In this document: in pieces, positions 1 to 11,500 of the stretch
How the letters are laid out: each line of letters opens with the position of its first letter
Numbering within the stretch: the stretch's first letter is position 1
Assembly (NCBI GenBank): GCA_026008535.1
Contig: BRKX01000014.1
Coordinates: 51,199,006 to 51,263,005 of the forward strand
Direction: 5' to 3'
DNA length: 64,000 bases
From: Perilla frutescens
Taxonomy: Eukaryota > Streptophyta > Magnoliopsida > Lamiales > Lamiaceae
The notes under the pieces: generated by a model
Seen by the model: only the letters and a program-made list of their open reading frames with translations
What the model was told of the DNA's origin: nothing
Databases searched by the model: none
Translations under genes and position numbers: made by a program

Positions 1-31
1 AAAGTGTCCTAATAGGCTATTGGGACACTTT
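1..31. repeat. Near-perfect short hairpin at window edge
   Basis: The outer arms AAAGTGTCC and GGACACTTT pair perfectly, with AATAG and CTATT continuing the stem around a minimal loop. A further half copy (TGTCCCAATAG) follows at about 37-47. The stretch 60-105 resembles one end of the small foldback element at 9031-9205 (GGGGAAATTCT.. type end). This is probably the remnant of a small non-autonomous element cut by the window edge. Confidence 0.45.
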
Positions 32-135
32 CAAATGTCCCAATAGAGATATTGTGCCACATGAGGTAGTACCTCATGAGGCGTACAAGAATTTCCCCCA
101 ACAGGGGAACAAGTATAGGCATAATTTTGTAGCTA

Positions 136-3123
136 TCAAAGAATGCAATCAATGGAAGAGGAAACAAAAAAACAAAATAACAGTAGTATTGTAGAAAAAA
201 AAAGGTAGATGTGATGTAGAATGATTGTAATTAGACAAGTATTTACCTTTCTTTTGAGCATTTGTGGCTGCAACGCAGAATTTGTGCCTTTACCTCTCTC
301 AAGTTGAGAAGATCTCGAGCTATTGAAGATGAAAGGTAACTCTTGATCCCAATAAACTATACTTCGTAACAGTGGGCAGTTGATTATTTTCACTTTATCT
401 AGTAGAGGGCATTGAATGCGTTCGATTCCTTTGCATATATTCTTGAGCTTTGGAAGAAATGATAGGCTCAGGAGCTTCAACTTTGGGAATTTTTCGACAT
501 GAATAATCTCTTTATCCGGCAAAAATACTTGTTCCATCATCTCACATTCCTCGATTGATAGAATTTGGAGATGTGCAAGGCAATCATCTCTTACACTTGA
601 AAACAGGCCTAGATTGCGCAGGCGGGGACAACGGCTGATTTCAATGGAAGAAAGGTTGGCGAAAATTGAACTATCAGGATAGAGGATCCAGCATTGTTTT
701 AGTGTCAGCAAGTCTCCAAGTGACAATTCCTTTAGATTCTGGTAAGAACTGGATGGAATTGGACCGCCCCATCTATGTTCTAATTGAAGAAAATAGAAAA
801 GACTCAGATGCTGTATGGGATCGATGACAGGGGACGCGGTGGCACCACCATAGCTCCCATCATCATTCGACCATCTAATGTTTTCACTTTTTGCGAACAC
901 CACATTATCTGCACCATTTCCAGTTAGATGTAGATATTCAGTATCTCTTTCAAGTAGCATCTTAATCCAATCTCCTACACAAGTGTCTCCCTCCAAGTGT
1001 AGATGCATTTTTCTGTTATTATAATAACCTCCAGGAAATCTTATGTGAAATCTCTCCAACTTCGATGAAAGGTGCACATTTTCGGCTGCAGGATCATCTA
1101 TATCAATTTCCAAGCACCTCAAATTGATCAAGGCCTCCAGCTCTCTTAGGCTTGCATTCGCATTCTGTGTTTCTATTCTATCCCATGCAACTTCCCATTT
1201 GTTGAAGCTATTGAACATCTTCAACTCCTCCAACCCAACTAGACTTGATATGATTCCTCCACCTATTCTTTCGAGATTTCCACACCCCATAAGATCTAAC
1301 AATTTCAGGCGATTTAATTCCTTTATCTCAGGTGGTAACTCTTTAATCGAATCACAATCACGACAAATGAGAATCTCAAGATTTAACAATTCCCCAATAG
1401 CAGACATTGTCTCCAATTCCGAACATGAATATAACAACAAAGTGTTGAGATTTTTTAGTGATGGTGTTGCATGTGGCAGTGACGTGAATGAATACTTCTC
1501 AATGCACAATACTTGGAGTTTAATCCCTTCGGATTCCTCGAATTTGATTTCTTCCCCTAGTTCTGAATTACTAGTCAAGAAGAGAAGACGCAAGTTTGTA
1601 GGAATATTAGTTCTTCCTCCACCTTCCTGAAAAGAAGAGGAAAGCCAAGTGCAATCATTATGACCAATATACCCTTCATGTTTAGCAATGAATATGCAAA
1701 CATCATGAATAACATCATGCATTCTGACATAATCTTCATTAGGACCATCTAACAGCAAAGACCGACTTTTAAGCATATTAGTCAATGCGCACATCCTATT
1801 TGTTGCTTCTTCTGTGCCTCCTTCAAATATACCTAACCCCATACAGAAATAAGTCAACTTCTCTAGAGAAATATCAGCACCTTCACCAAACAAACAACAA
1901 AGCAAGAATATGGATTTGGCTTTCTCAGAGTCCAACCTATGATAACTTACTTTTAGGTGATCATAAACTTCTTTAATAAAATTTGGGATATTAGTTGGAT
2001 TAGCTTTTCTCAATTGTGTCACTGCATCTTTCCAAATACTCTTATTCGTCTCATCTTTTAGTGCCGAACCAACAGTTGTCAGGGCGATCGGCAATCCTCT
2101 GCATTCTTTCACGACTTCTTTTGCTATAAAACTCAATCGAGCATCATCCACACATGTGCCAGCTCTCTCTCTAAAGAGAAGCCATGCATCTTCTTCGGAT
2201 AAGACTTCCATTCTAAAAACCTTTTCAGCATGCATTGCACTCAAAACATCACTATTTCGGGATGTTAGAAGAATTGTACATCCTTTGCAACTACGAGGGA
2301 TTCCTAATTCTTCGACCACGAGTCTTTCCCAAACATCATCCAAGACTAGGAGAATTCTCTTCGAGCCTGCAGTTAGTCTGGCATGTAACTTTTGTACTCT
2401 AGTAGCCATCGAAGCTTCCTCTTTGAAAATCTTCAAACCCAATACTTCACCAATCTCAACCTGAATTTTGAACTTGTCTGCTGGTTGGCTGACCACTGCC
2501 ATCACAACTTCTTCAAATACATGCTCCATCAATGCCCTGTTCATGATCCTTTTGGCCATGGTAGTCTTTCCTACACCTCCCATCCCCCATATCCCTATCA
2601 TATTCATCTCTCCATCCCTCAAACTTTTCATGATGGCTTCTTCAATTTTCTTTGTGGACCCGAATTCATACGTCGTTCCTAATGGAACTGCTTCCATTGC
2701 TGCTGAAGGTCCTGGCTGAGAGATAACATCGAACTTGCACTGACCTCGAAGCTCTTCCATACGATCAGCTGTTTCCTTAGCTCTCTTGCTAAGAGAAAAA
2801 CGAGCTCTAAGCTTCAAACAACCACTTCCTACATTTGGAACTTCAGCCAAAATTGTATTCTTTAGGTCTTTCATGTTATTAGATTTTGTTAACCAAGTCT
2901 TAACCTCATGGGCAATGACTTGTACATTATCTCTTGCACTATAAACTCGATCCAGCAGGTCTCCAGCTGTATTTTCTAGTGCTTCAGCTTCATCTTTGAG
3001 AGTAGCAATGTTGGAAGTGAAGCAAAAGAGATAATTGAATTGGCGTATGATTGTTGCACCATCCCATTTCACTGTAGCTGCAGTAACTGGTCTAAGAAAT
3101 TCTGCAGGAATATTTTCTGCCAT
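136..3123 (-). CDS. CC-NB-LRR (CNL) disease resistance protein, At4g27190-like
   Basis: Intracellular immune receptor: the NB-ARC domain acts as an ATP/ADP switch and the LRR senses effectors or guarded host proteins. Numbered from an upstream in-frame Met at 3159, the protein shows a coiled-coil-type N-terminus (about 13-150), P-loop GMGGVGKTT (192-200), kinase-2 LLVLDDVWE (270-278), RNBS-B LLTSR (297-301), GLPL (355-358), an RNBS-D-like LLCCLFGE (419-426) and MHD (480-482), then irregular LRRs from about 540. I chose the Met at 3123 (MAENIPAEF..) because it fits the usual CNL beginning; the Met at 3159 lies in a stretch containing TTAG acceptor-like sites, so a leader intron is possible. 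The open frame closes at 136, but its last ~36 residues are hydrophobic and follow a good donor (AAAG|GTAAAT, exon end 247), so the true C-terminus may be spliced and lie outside the window. No internal stop or frameshift is seen. It is probably functional; the ligand is unknown. Confidence 0.9.
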   Translation of the reverse strand: MAENIPAEFLRPVTAATVKWDGATIIRQFNYLFCFTSNIATLKDEAEALENTAGDLLDRVYSARDNVQVIAHEVKTWLTKSNNMKDLKNTILAEVPNVGSGCLKLRARFSLSKRAKETADRMEELRGQCKFDVISQPGPSAAMEAVPLGTTYEFGSTKKIEEAIMKSLRDGEMNMIGIWGMGGVGKTTMAKRIMNRALMEHVFEEVVMAVVSQPADKFKIQVEIGEVLGLKIFKEEASMATRVQKLHARLTAGSKRILLVLDDVWERLVVEELGIPRSCKGCTILLTSRNSDVLSAMHAEKVFRMEVLSEEDAWLLFRERAGTCVDDARLSFIAKEVVKECRGLPIALTTVGSALKDETNKSIWKDAVTQLRKANPTNIPNFIKEVYDHLKVSYHRLDSEKAKSIFLLCCLFGEGADISLEKLTYFCMGLGIFEGGTEEATNRMCALTNMLKSRSLLLDGPNEDYVRMHDVIHDVCIFIAKHEGYIGHNDCTWLSSSFQEGGGRTNIPTNLRLLFLTSNSELGEEIKFEESEGIKLQVLCIEKYSFTSLPHATPSLKNLNTLLLYSCSELETMSAIGELLNLEILICRDCDSIKELPPEIKELNRLKLLDLMGCGNLERIGGGIISSLVGLEELKMFNSFNKWEVAWDRIETQNANASLRELEALINLRCLEIDIDDPAAENVHLSSKLERFHIRFPGGYYNNRKMHLHLEGDTCVGDWIKMLLERDTEYLHLTGNGADNVVFAKSENIRWSNDDGSYGGATASPVIDPIQHLSLFYFLQLEHRWGGPIPSSSYQNLKELSLGDLLTLKQCWILYPDSSIFANLSSIEISRCPRLRNLGLFSSVRDDCLAHLQILSIEECEMMEQVFLPDKEIIHVEKFPKLKLLSLSFLPKLKNICKGIERIQCPLLDKVKIINCPLLRSIVYWDQELPFIFNSSRSSQLERGKGTNSALQPQMLKRKVNTCLITIILHHIYLFFSTILLLFCFFVSSSIDCIL

Positions 3124-3139
3124 TTCTCTATCTGTCCCT

Positions 3140-3260
3140 AATGCTGGACCTAACATCAATCAGGGAAGGGTTAGAGAAGCTTCGCTCGGTATTAATTAGC
3201 TTTGTGGGAAATACGACTCCATAACTCTAACATGTGATTTATTGTATTCAATGCCAGTAT
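3140..3260 (-). promoter_or_regulatory. NB-LRR upstream/leader region, member of a repeated block
   Basis: On the minus strand this lies immediately 5' of the NB-LRR coding sequence and contains a pyrimidine-rich TTAG acceptor-like site, so it may be a 5'-UTR intron end. Diverged copies of the same sequence (shared landmarks GACATCAATCA, GGAAGGGTT, CTCGGTATTAATT, AAATACGACTC) recur at 7069, 8150 and 16868 without any NB-LRR beside them. Confidence 0.5.
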
Positions 3261-6200
3261 TTAACAATTTCATTTCTAACAATATATCAATATAAGACAA
3301 TAAAAAATAAGTTTGGTTGGTATTGAATCTATTATTTTCAATTTTCTGTGTTTGGTTCAATGTTAATGAATTGTAAAAAATAGTCAGATTCTCAAAATAA
3401 TGAAAATGATGCAACTTTTAAGGATTCTGATCCACTCTACTTTAGATAAGTATTCTAATTACTTAACCGTTTCATCTTTTGATTTCTTCATCAATTATTT
3501 TTATTTTTTATATTTATGGTTATTAATTTTGAATTCATAACTTTTCAAAAAAAATACTGAAAATTTTGAAATATTTAATTCTTTGGATTTTTATTAATTT
3601 GTGTTTATTAATGTAGAATTTACAATTTTCAACCCTAAAATGAAAAATAAAAAAATTATGAAAAATTGAAAACTAGAAAAAAAAAACTAATTATTTTTTG
3701 TCATCAATATTTCAACTAAAATTCAACCATTTTAGCAATTTTTGACAAATGATGGTAGGCAATGACCGTGTCAAAACAATGAGAAGTTTAGTTGTATAAT
3801 TGATGATAAAAAATTTATATCAAGTTTTCAACCTAAAATTACAAAATAATCATCTTGATTATTTTGGTACTCATATTATTAATATATTCTCTTAATTGTA
3901 AATTTAACAAACTTTATATCAATACTAATATAAAAGTGCCTTATCATACAATTTTAAATTTATTCGTCATAATCTTATTTTATATTTTATCTAAAGGAAA
4001 TCATGACATGTAATCACCTAATATATTCTTATATTAGTATTAGCATTCTAAGTAATCTATGATTAATATATTATTAATATTCTAATACTATATTATAATT
4101 TGTGATCGTATATATAATTTTGATTGTTTAATGTTTTATTATTCTTTGTATTCTAACGATTTGTGATTAATATATTATATCTAATATTCTATTATAATTT
4201 GTGATAGTATGATTTTGATTATTTAATATTTTATTATCCTTTAAATAATATGGAAATCACATATATACCCATACATAATGTGCGAACAAGATCTCTTAAT
4301 TAGTCACTCAAATCATACGTATGATGTTTATATAGCTTTTAAATAAAATTAAATTATTAAATTATAATTGAATAGGATTAAAGAGATGATTATGTATTTA
4401 CGTGTAACTTTTTAGTAAAATCATCGATTCTATAATCCGTAGCGTAGCGAGGTACGTACCAAATACTAACGGTACCCATCCGATTTTATTCTTAATATGC
4501 TATACGTATTCAATTACGTTTTTGGTTAGTTACCTATAAATATTATTCAATATACTTCAAATTTAATTTTATCTATAAATTTTTAATTCACATCGTATGT
4601 AATCAATAATGTGAATATTAGTGAACTGAAATCGATATTAAAATGATATATTTTATTATAATATTATTACAATTCTAACTAATTATCTATATTATCAAGT
4701 ATATTAACACTCACAAAATTGAGTCTAAAAATTATCATATTCCTATTAAATATTTTTTCCATAAGTTTATTTTATTATATTATATATGATTTACATATTA
4801 TTTAAGGGCAATAATATAACTTCATTATAGATTAATTTTAAGACTAATAAAGTAATCTAATATTGTATTATAATATTATTAAAATTAAGTAGGTGCTATT
4901 ACTTTTCATTAACAAGTTTTTTATGGTAAAAAATTTTAGATACAGAAAATATTACATCACAATTCTCTCATGTGTATTCAATTTTCTTAAGGGTTAAGAA
5001 TTTTAGCCTCATGCGCATCAATATTTTTAAATCCGGACCGGGTATTGAACCGGTAAATTTACTAGATGGTCGATGGTTGAATCTTTTAAAAGATCTAAAT
5101 GATTAGCTATATGATATTTATTTATATTATACGTATATCTACGCATTAAAATATAAATTAAATAACCAAACTGGTATCATAATAAATATATTAATTTAAG
5201 TTTAAAAATGCACTTAATTTATATCAACACTAAGTAAATAAAGTGTTTATCAATACTTCTTCAATAAATAAATAATTAAAAGTATAATATTTATTAAATT
5301 AAAATAAATAGAAAATATCAAAAAAATTAGATTATGAGAAGATATATAATTAAATATAAAAAAATAGTACAATGATTTTAATTACAAAAAATATTGTGTA
5401 ATTAATATCACTTAAACATTGTTAATCTTTATTTCATAAGTCACTATATTAAACTTTATTTTTTCTCTCCATTCATTTTAATTAAAATGATTGATTAGAT
5501 GTATTTTTAAATATTTATTTTAATTATATTCTATGTATTGATTTTAATGAAAATGAGGTTTAGTTATTTTCAATTTATACATACATACATTCATATATAT
5601 ATATATATACATACATACATATATATATATATATATCCCAAAAATAATAAACATATGTATTAGCATAGTTGGATAAGTGCACAATATAAATTTATGTATT
5701 TTTTTGGAAGTTGCAATCCTCCTCATGCCTGAAAGAATTAAATCCGGACTAATTTGACCGGTTCGACCGATGTTAATGGGGTTTAAGAGATTGGACCGAT
5801 TTTTTGACTAGTTCGTTGTTGGTTATTTTCAACCCAAAATTTAAATATAACTGGACCGAATAAATAGTCGATTTGCGGTTAAACAACACTGATGCATATT
5901 ATCTATACGTTCATGTTGAAACTATATATACACATTATTCATCATCTGGAGATGGTCAACTACTACTTCGTGAGGCACCAGTGAATTTCTCATTCTTACA
6001 ATAATTTGGGAATAGAGAATTAATGATTAAACCATAATTCTCAAAATTATTTATCTATTTTCTATTGGTCTCTTCGAAAATAATGTCATCAAATTTTATT
6101 GGTTAATTGAAAAACAAACTATGCCAATATTAATTAATTAGAACAATTGGTATTTTGAATTTGAAAAATATGATTCTCATCAATTTTAACATTCATATAA

Positions 6201-7068
6201 ATTTTAAACAAAAGAAATCATGATTTTTGTATTTTCTTTTTTTTTTTTCTTTATGATTATAAAACATAGAGTTTATATATTTGCAAAACAATATTCAAGG
6301 AAGAAATATGTTTTGACAAAACATGATTAAGTAGAATTAAAATTAGGATATAAAACGTTAAACTTCCATGAGTTGATATATATAGATATGAAAACTGAGA
6401 GTTTCATTCATTTGTGAACACATGTCTCATGTGTAATTTATGAACGAATCATTTTCATTTATATTTTAAGATCGATGGACACTATTAATCAATGGTGAAA
6501 ATATAAAAATGTTATTTTTCTAATTTCATATGCACTGGTTAAAATTATACAATCAATTTTTCTTATATTTGGTAGTAACAATTTTTATGGGATTTATTAT
6601 TGCAAATAAGATGAAATAAAGCATGTCATCTTCTGAATTAAAATACTTTAGGATGAGGACACGACAATATATTAGTTTAACTTATTTTACCAATGTTTAG
6701 TTGGAATTAAATTGTTTCAATGCATTAATTAGTCACCTTTTATTTTTCTGCTCTTACCGAAACGATTAGCATCAATAAATCAATGTATGTGATGCTTATT
6801 TTTAAGAACCACTACCCAACAACCTATAACAACATACACCTATAAATTAAGAGTTTATTTTGGTTATCGAATACACATTTATATAGTAATGAATGTTTCG
6901 ATAATAACACTATACAAATAAAAAAAATTACACTAAGTATAAATAACATTTATCAATGCCTCGTTGTCTAAATTATTTTTGTTCTTTCTGAAAAAATTTC
7001 TGATTTCAGCTCCTTATATCATCTAAAAAAAGAATAAGGCACATACAATTTGTAAATTAGGCTATTGG
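3261..7068. other. AT-rich intergenic DNA, no gene seen
   Basis: Very AT-rich spacer. All open frames are short and without recognisable motifs. It contains an AT/TACA microsatellite at about 5573-5637 and a dispersed low-complexity background. No RNA gene or transposon end could be supported by eye. Confidence 0.6.
5573..5637. repeat. TACA/TA compound microsatellite
   Basis: Runs of TACA units alternate twice with pure TA runs of ten or more units. It creates a spurious short frame rich in Tyr/Ile on the minus strand. Confidence 0.85.
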
Positions 7069-7362
7069 TCCTGACATCAATCACGGAAGGGTTGTAGAAG
7101 TTTCACTCGGTATTAATTGGCTTTAATTTGTAGGAAATACGACTCAGAACTCTAATTAATATGCAATTTAGGTAATTCAAATTAAAGCTATTTCATTTCT
7201 AACTATAATCATCATAAGATAAGAAAAATTATGTTCTTTATGAAAGCTGCTTTATATATATTGTACATAAAAACAAAATGTACTTCACCTTTTTTTTTAG
7301 GGAAAAAATGTCTTCCACTAAAATTAACTCAAAGAAACAACTATTTAGCTTAAACTAAGTTG
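7069..7362. repeat. NB-LRR-upstream repeat, copy 2
   Basis: Same orientation and order as the DNA upstream of the NB-LRR start (3140-3260). It begins at GACATCAATCACGG and extends through GTTCTTTATGAAAGCTGC to AACAACTATTTAGCTTAAAC. It shares this whole length with the copies at 8150 and 16868. No coding sequence of an NB-LRR is recognisable to its left, so it looks like the promoter-proximal relic of a lost duplicate gene. Confidence 0.65.
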
Positions 7363-7650
7363 GGACGATTATTGAATTCAATTTTTTATGATTTTTACTA
7401 CTTTTGATGTATGGATTTTGGATGGGAATATTGGGGTTCAAATTTTCTGTTGGATTCATTTATATTTCATTATCAATTTATGATTTTAATCATATTTATC
7501 ATAAAATAAAAATTAATTATAATAAACATAAATAGTCACGGTCAATATTTTTTAACAAAAAAAACGAATAAAAAATATTAGAAATTTTATTTTTGAAATA
7601 ATCAACCATAATGAATTATTAATTGAAAACTGAAAAATTAAAAACTAAAA

Positions 7651-7935
7651 AATAATTATATACCCTAATTGAGTGGGATGAACCTTAATAAATAATCATA
7701 AAATTAAAATAAATCAGAAGAGAATAAAATTGAAGCAAAAAATATAAGAAAAATTCCTAATAAGAAAGTGCAACACTGAATATAACACAGAGGGTGAAAT
7801 ATGAATTTATTTTAATTAAATTTATTAATTTTTCTTCAAATTTTTAATTCAATTTCAATTTATTATAATTTATTTTAATTTTACACTTATTATTTATGGT
7901 TCATCCTACCTAATTAGGGTATATAATTAATTATT
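7651..7935. repeat. AT-rich long inverted repeat (foldback, MITE-like)
   Basis: The arm TACCCTAATTGAGTGGGATG, continuing for about 120 bp, is matched in inverted orientation by the segment ending ATCCTACCTAATTAGGGTA at 7922. A third, direct copy of the same arm lies at 7990-8105. The structure would fold into a long hairpin RNA if transcribed. The family could not be assigned and no target duplication was resolved. Confidence 0.55.
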
Positions 7936-7989
7936 TTTTTATGAAATAATTAATTATTAATTAAAAAATAAAATTTATTATTGAAAGAA

Positions 7990-8105
7990 TAATTAGATAC
8001 CTAATTGGGTAGGATGAACCCTAAATAATAAGTGTAAAATTAAAATAAATCACAATAAATACAAATTGAATTAAAAAATCGAAGAAAAATAATAAATTTA
8101 ATTGT
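7990..8105. repeat. Extra arm of the 7651-7935 foldback family
   Basis: It starts CTAATTGGGTAGGATGAACC and matches the left arm of the preceding foldback in direct orientation and the right arm in inverted orientation. Related, more decayed sequence occurs near 14290-14360 and 15040-15080. Confidence 0.5.
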
Positions 8106-8731
8106 GTAGCACCAAGTGTTGCACAAAGTGTAGCAGATAATTTCATGCGATAGAAGTTTCGCTCAGTATTAATTAGCTTTAATTTGTGGGAATACGACTC
8201 ATAACTCGAATTAATATGCGATTTAGGGAATTCAAATTAAGCTATTTCATTTCTAACTATAATCATCGTAATATAAGAAAATTTATGTTCTTTATGTAAG
8301 CTGCTTTTTATACAAAATGTCCTTCACTAAACTTAAGTTAAAGAAACAACTATTTAGCTTAAACATTAGTGCTAGATTAGTTCACTGTCTGGAAGCGGAT
8401 GGGATGGGAATGTGGAATGTCTTCCAAAACAAACAAGGGTCGAAAGTAAGTCGATCTTGCGTTTCCAACTATTAAACTAAACTCTACTAATTTTAGCTCA
8501 ATTTAATTAAAATTAATAACTAATTAACAGCTACAAATTATACATATATCCTACAAGTGGAAGGAAGGACTAACCTTTTTAATGACTAAATAAGTAGAAA
8601 ACATTATCCCAATTAAGCTTGCACGCGGGAACCTTTATGTTTCGACCAAGCTATCCCATTTTATCAACCGAGAGAGAAGATATAGAAAAGTTAGTAGAGA
8701 AGAGAGAGTGAGTAGAGAAGAGAGGGAGGAA

Positions 8732-8734
<3 letters not shown>

Positions 8735-8773
<39 letters not shown>
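8735..8773. repeat. GA microsatellite
   Basis: About 19 consecutive GA units (CT on the minus strand), positioned as in the related block near 19054, where a GA tract follows the same upstream sequence. Confidence 0.9.
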
Positions 8774-8777
<4 letters not shown>

Positions 8778-9030
8778 AGTGGTAGGAGTTTGTAATACCG
8801 CACAACATCTATGTGTAGATATACATCTATTGCATTCCAGCTCATAACTGTTCAATCGACTACAGTCCTCGGTAAGATTCTGCTAAATTCAAATAGTTCG
8901 ATAAATCAACCATCGTTTTAAATATTGAAACACTTAATTTCTTGATATATCATAATCTTAACATGAAAAGTAATACCCATATATGCGTTAGAATTTCCCC
9001 TAATGGTGTGCCAAAAACGAAACTTTATTG

Positions 9031-9205
9031 GTGAAATTTTACCCTCCCCCATGGGGTACTACCCTCACCCCATGAGAATCATGAGACGATGTGGAATTTA
9101 TTTTTTAAATAATGAAATGTAGACGTATAATTGTATTTATTTATTCTGCATGTCAAGATCCCGATGGGATAAGGGTAATACCCCGTGGGAGCGTAGAATT
9201 TCCCC
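9031..9205. mobile_element. Small foldback MITE-like element
   Basis: The left end GGTGAAATTTTACCCTCCC and the reverse complement of the right end (GGGGAAATTCTACGCTCCC) match over about 19 bp with a few differences. The next segment (CATGGGGTA / CACGGGGTA) also pairs. No clear target duplication was identified. A half copy may lie at 60-105. Confidence 0.45.
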
Positions 9206-10744
9206 TTTATCGGGTATTCTGATCAATTGTGCAGGTTTGAATGGAATGTATGCAAGGGTACAGTGTTCCAGCATGTGGAAATTAATATAAAAGAACTAAT
9301 GAAGTAATCAAGGCAAATTTTTTACACTCTAAATCATGATCCGACTTTCTTTTTAATTCTTTATTCATCCCAAATACTTTTCATATATGATTCTATGAAT
9401 GGAAAACAACCCGAAATAATTTTTAATGATCAATGTTAAGTAATGATGAATGCCATAGAAACAGTGTTCTCAGAAGCTCATGATTATGAAGAATATTAAA
9501 AAAAAATATTGTGCCCATTTGCCACACGGCAATATTTATTTGGTTTAGCGTAGTGCCCCAAACAGTGTCTAAGAATTTCCTAGTCATCAATGAATTGAAC
9601 AAATACAAACAAACCAACACTTGCTAGTACAGTTCATGCTACTACTATTCTTCCATTCACATTATAATTTTTATTTCAAGATTCATAAGCGTCGGTTCAA
9701 ACATATGCAACCAAAATATATAGTACAAGTACCAAAACATATATATAACAATATGCTATTGATAATTAACAATAAAGAGCAGATTTATTATCAACTTCTT
9801 ATATTATTTCTTAGTTTGTTAATTGCATATTTTAATGTTAATTCCTATTGTCATCGAACCTTCTACCGTAAATTGAAGAAAATAATACTTTAATTATTAA
9901 AAAACACTAAAAACATGTTTTAGCGACTGAACTTTTCGTCGCAAAACATTAAAAATTCATTGTTAAAATGATTTAACAAGAGAAAATTGCAAGACTGGTC
10001 CCACAGGACATACCCCTTCGCGATTTTGGTCCCATACGTTTTATTTTGGTCCTTATTCTTTTTTTTTGCTGCAAAAATGAACCCAAAAGATAGAGATATG
10101 CATAAATAGTCTCATAATAATTGACGGAAAGATTAGAAGCAGACGGAGCCACTACACGTGAGCCGCACGTGATTTCCTGTGGGACCATTTTTGCAATTTT
10201 CTCCCTAATTGAGCGAGAAAATTGCAGAAATGGTCCCACAAAGCATGCCCCCGTTTCATTTTGGTCCCAAACTAAGCTAATTTGGTCCCATTGGACCACG
10301 ATATGCTAAAATAGTCCTAACGTCACGTTTTCCGTTAAGTTGGCATGCAATTTTAGTCCCAAACGATAAGCAATTTTAGTCCCATACACAATATTAGGTA
10401 GAACATGAATTAATTTCATTTGTGGTGCACAATATATCTTTGAGTCCAAATTGTGAAGGCCTTTTCGCAAAAAATTCAGCCAAAAAAACTGTCAGTTCTC
10501 CTAACACTAGCGACACAAAAAATCGAAGCAAAAATTCATCCATATCTCTAGTTCCGTTACAGCAAAAACCAACAACATTTCAGCATCCCAACAGCAGCAC
10601 ACTCTTATTCCCAGTCCATCAAACCAAAATTCACCAATCTGCTGTAATTCTTCTCCCTCATCCATCTCAACCACCAACACATCATCATCAAACCCACTTT
10701 TCGTGCCTTCCCTATCTCACCAAAACAAAAATTAAACTGACCTG

Positions 10745-11180
10745 CTCCCTCTTGCAGCAGGAACGATTACCCGTTCCAAAGCTGCACAAATCCAACCCCA
10801 GCTCCATCATACCCCTCCCGTGCTCCCCCTCATTCTGCAAAAGATTCACTGGAGTCAGATGGCTCGTCGTCGTCTGACTCAACTCCCATTTCTCGCCTTC
10901 TTGCCAAAACACCTAATCAGCCATCCCCAAACTCCACAACAAATCCAAACCCACACCAACATTTTTCAGAAAGCTCAGATTCTGGGGAAGAACAAGCATA
11001 ATGACGATACCCGACTCCTTGCTTCTTTTCATACAAGGAAAGCTTCGGAGTCTTCTCGGCAACAGCAGGGGTCACCTATACTGTCGCAGAGGTTGGGGAA
11101 AGCTCTTGAGCCCTCCATTTCGGCTTTCGACGCAATCGCCGCCCTTTTTGCAAAGAACTCGTTCAAACCCCGGCAAAACT
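10745..11180 (+). other. Coding-like fragment of unknown origin inside Pack-MULE
   Basis: After an acceptor-like CCCTCTTGCAG at about 10757, plus-strand frames give a Ser/Pro-rich stretch (containing SDGSSSSDSTPISRLLAKTP) and then, in a different frame, a less biased stretch (SILSQ-like region, KALEPSISAFDAIAALFAKN). The frame change and the MULE context suggest a degenerate second captured fragment. I do not recognise the parent gene, and low-complexity chance coding cannot be excluded. Confidence 0.3.
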
Positions 11181-11500
11181 ATACTCAATGTACCCAACAT
11201 CCGACCTCCTCAACTCCATATAACACCTCACAGACTTATCAAACCACCCGCTCTACACATACGCCGTCACCATCGTATTCCAACCCACAACATCTCTCTC
11301 AGGCATTTTATCGAACACCCTCTTCACAGCCTTCGCCATCCCCAGAGAGCATATTGTTCCAAGAATACAAATTCCTCACAAGCATTTTGTCAAACACCTC
11401 CCGGACATTCAAATGATCACCGCATTTCACGTACATACCTATCAAATGATTGGCCAGAAACGTGTTGGGGTGTTTCGATCTCGTCTGCTTCAAATGGAGA
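11165..11500 (-). pseudogene. Pentatricopeptide repeat (PPR) protein gene fragment
   Basis: PPR proteins bind organellar RNA. The minus strand encodes about two PPR motifs: FLANHLIGMYVKCGD.., VREVFDKMLVRNLYSWNNML, then after a frame change RVFDKMPERD and WNTMVTAYV, a stop, SGWFDKSVRCYMELRR and a second stop. The pattern is that of plant PLS-type PPR proteins (At2g21090-like from memory). It is truncated at both ends and carries one frameshift and at least two stops, so it cannot make a PPR protein. It lies entirely between the TIRs of the Pack-MULE; the source locus is not in this window. Confidence 0.75.

Larger units (their letters stand above)
8150..9880. repeat. NB-LRR-upstream repeat, copy 3 (extended block)
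   Basis: It repeats the 7069 and 16868 block, then continues past GGAATGTGGAATGTCTTCCA and a CCTTTATGTTTCGACCAAGC segment into a GA tract (8735-8773). After a gap it still matches 19350-19470 around AACAATAAAGAGCA and TTTTAATGTTAATTCCTAT. Copy 5 (18698-19475) shares the same order, so the duplicated unit was at least about 1.7 kb. No receptor coding sequence is present. It contains the small foldback at 9031-9205. Confidence 0.6.

Noticed and set aside
1124..2719. Several plus-strand frames opposite the NB-LRR
   Set aside because: They are antisense shadows of a clearly coding minus-strand gene.
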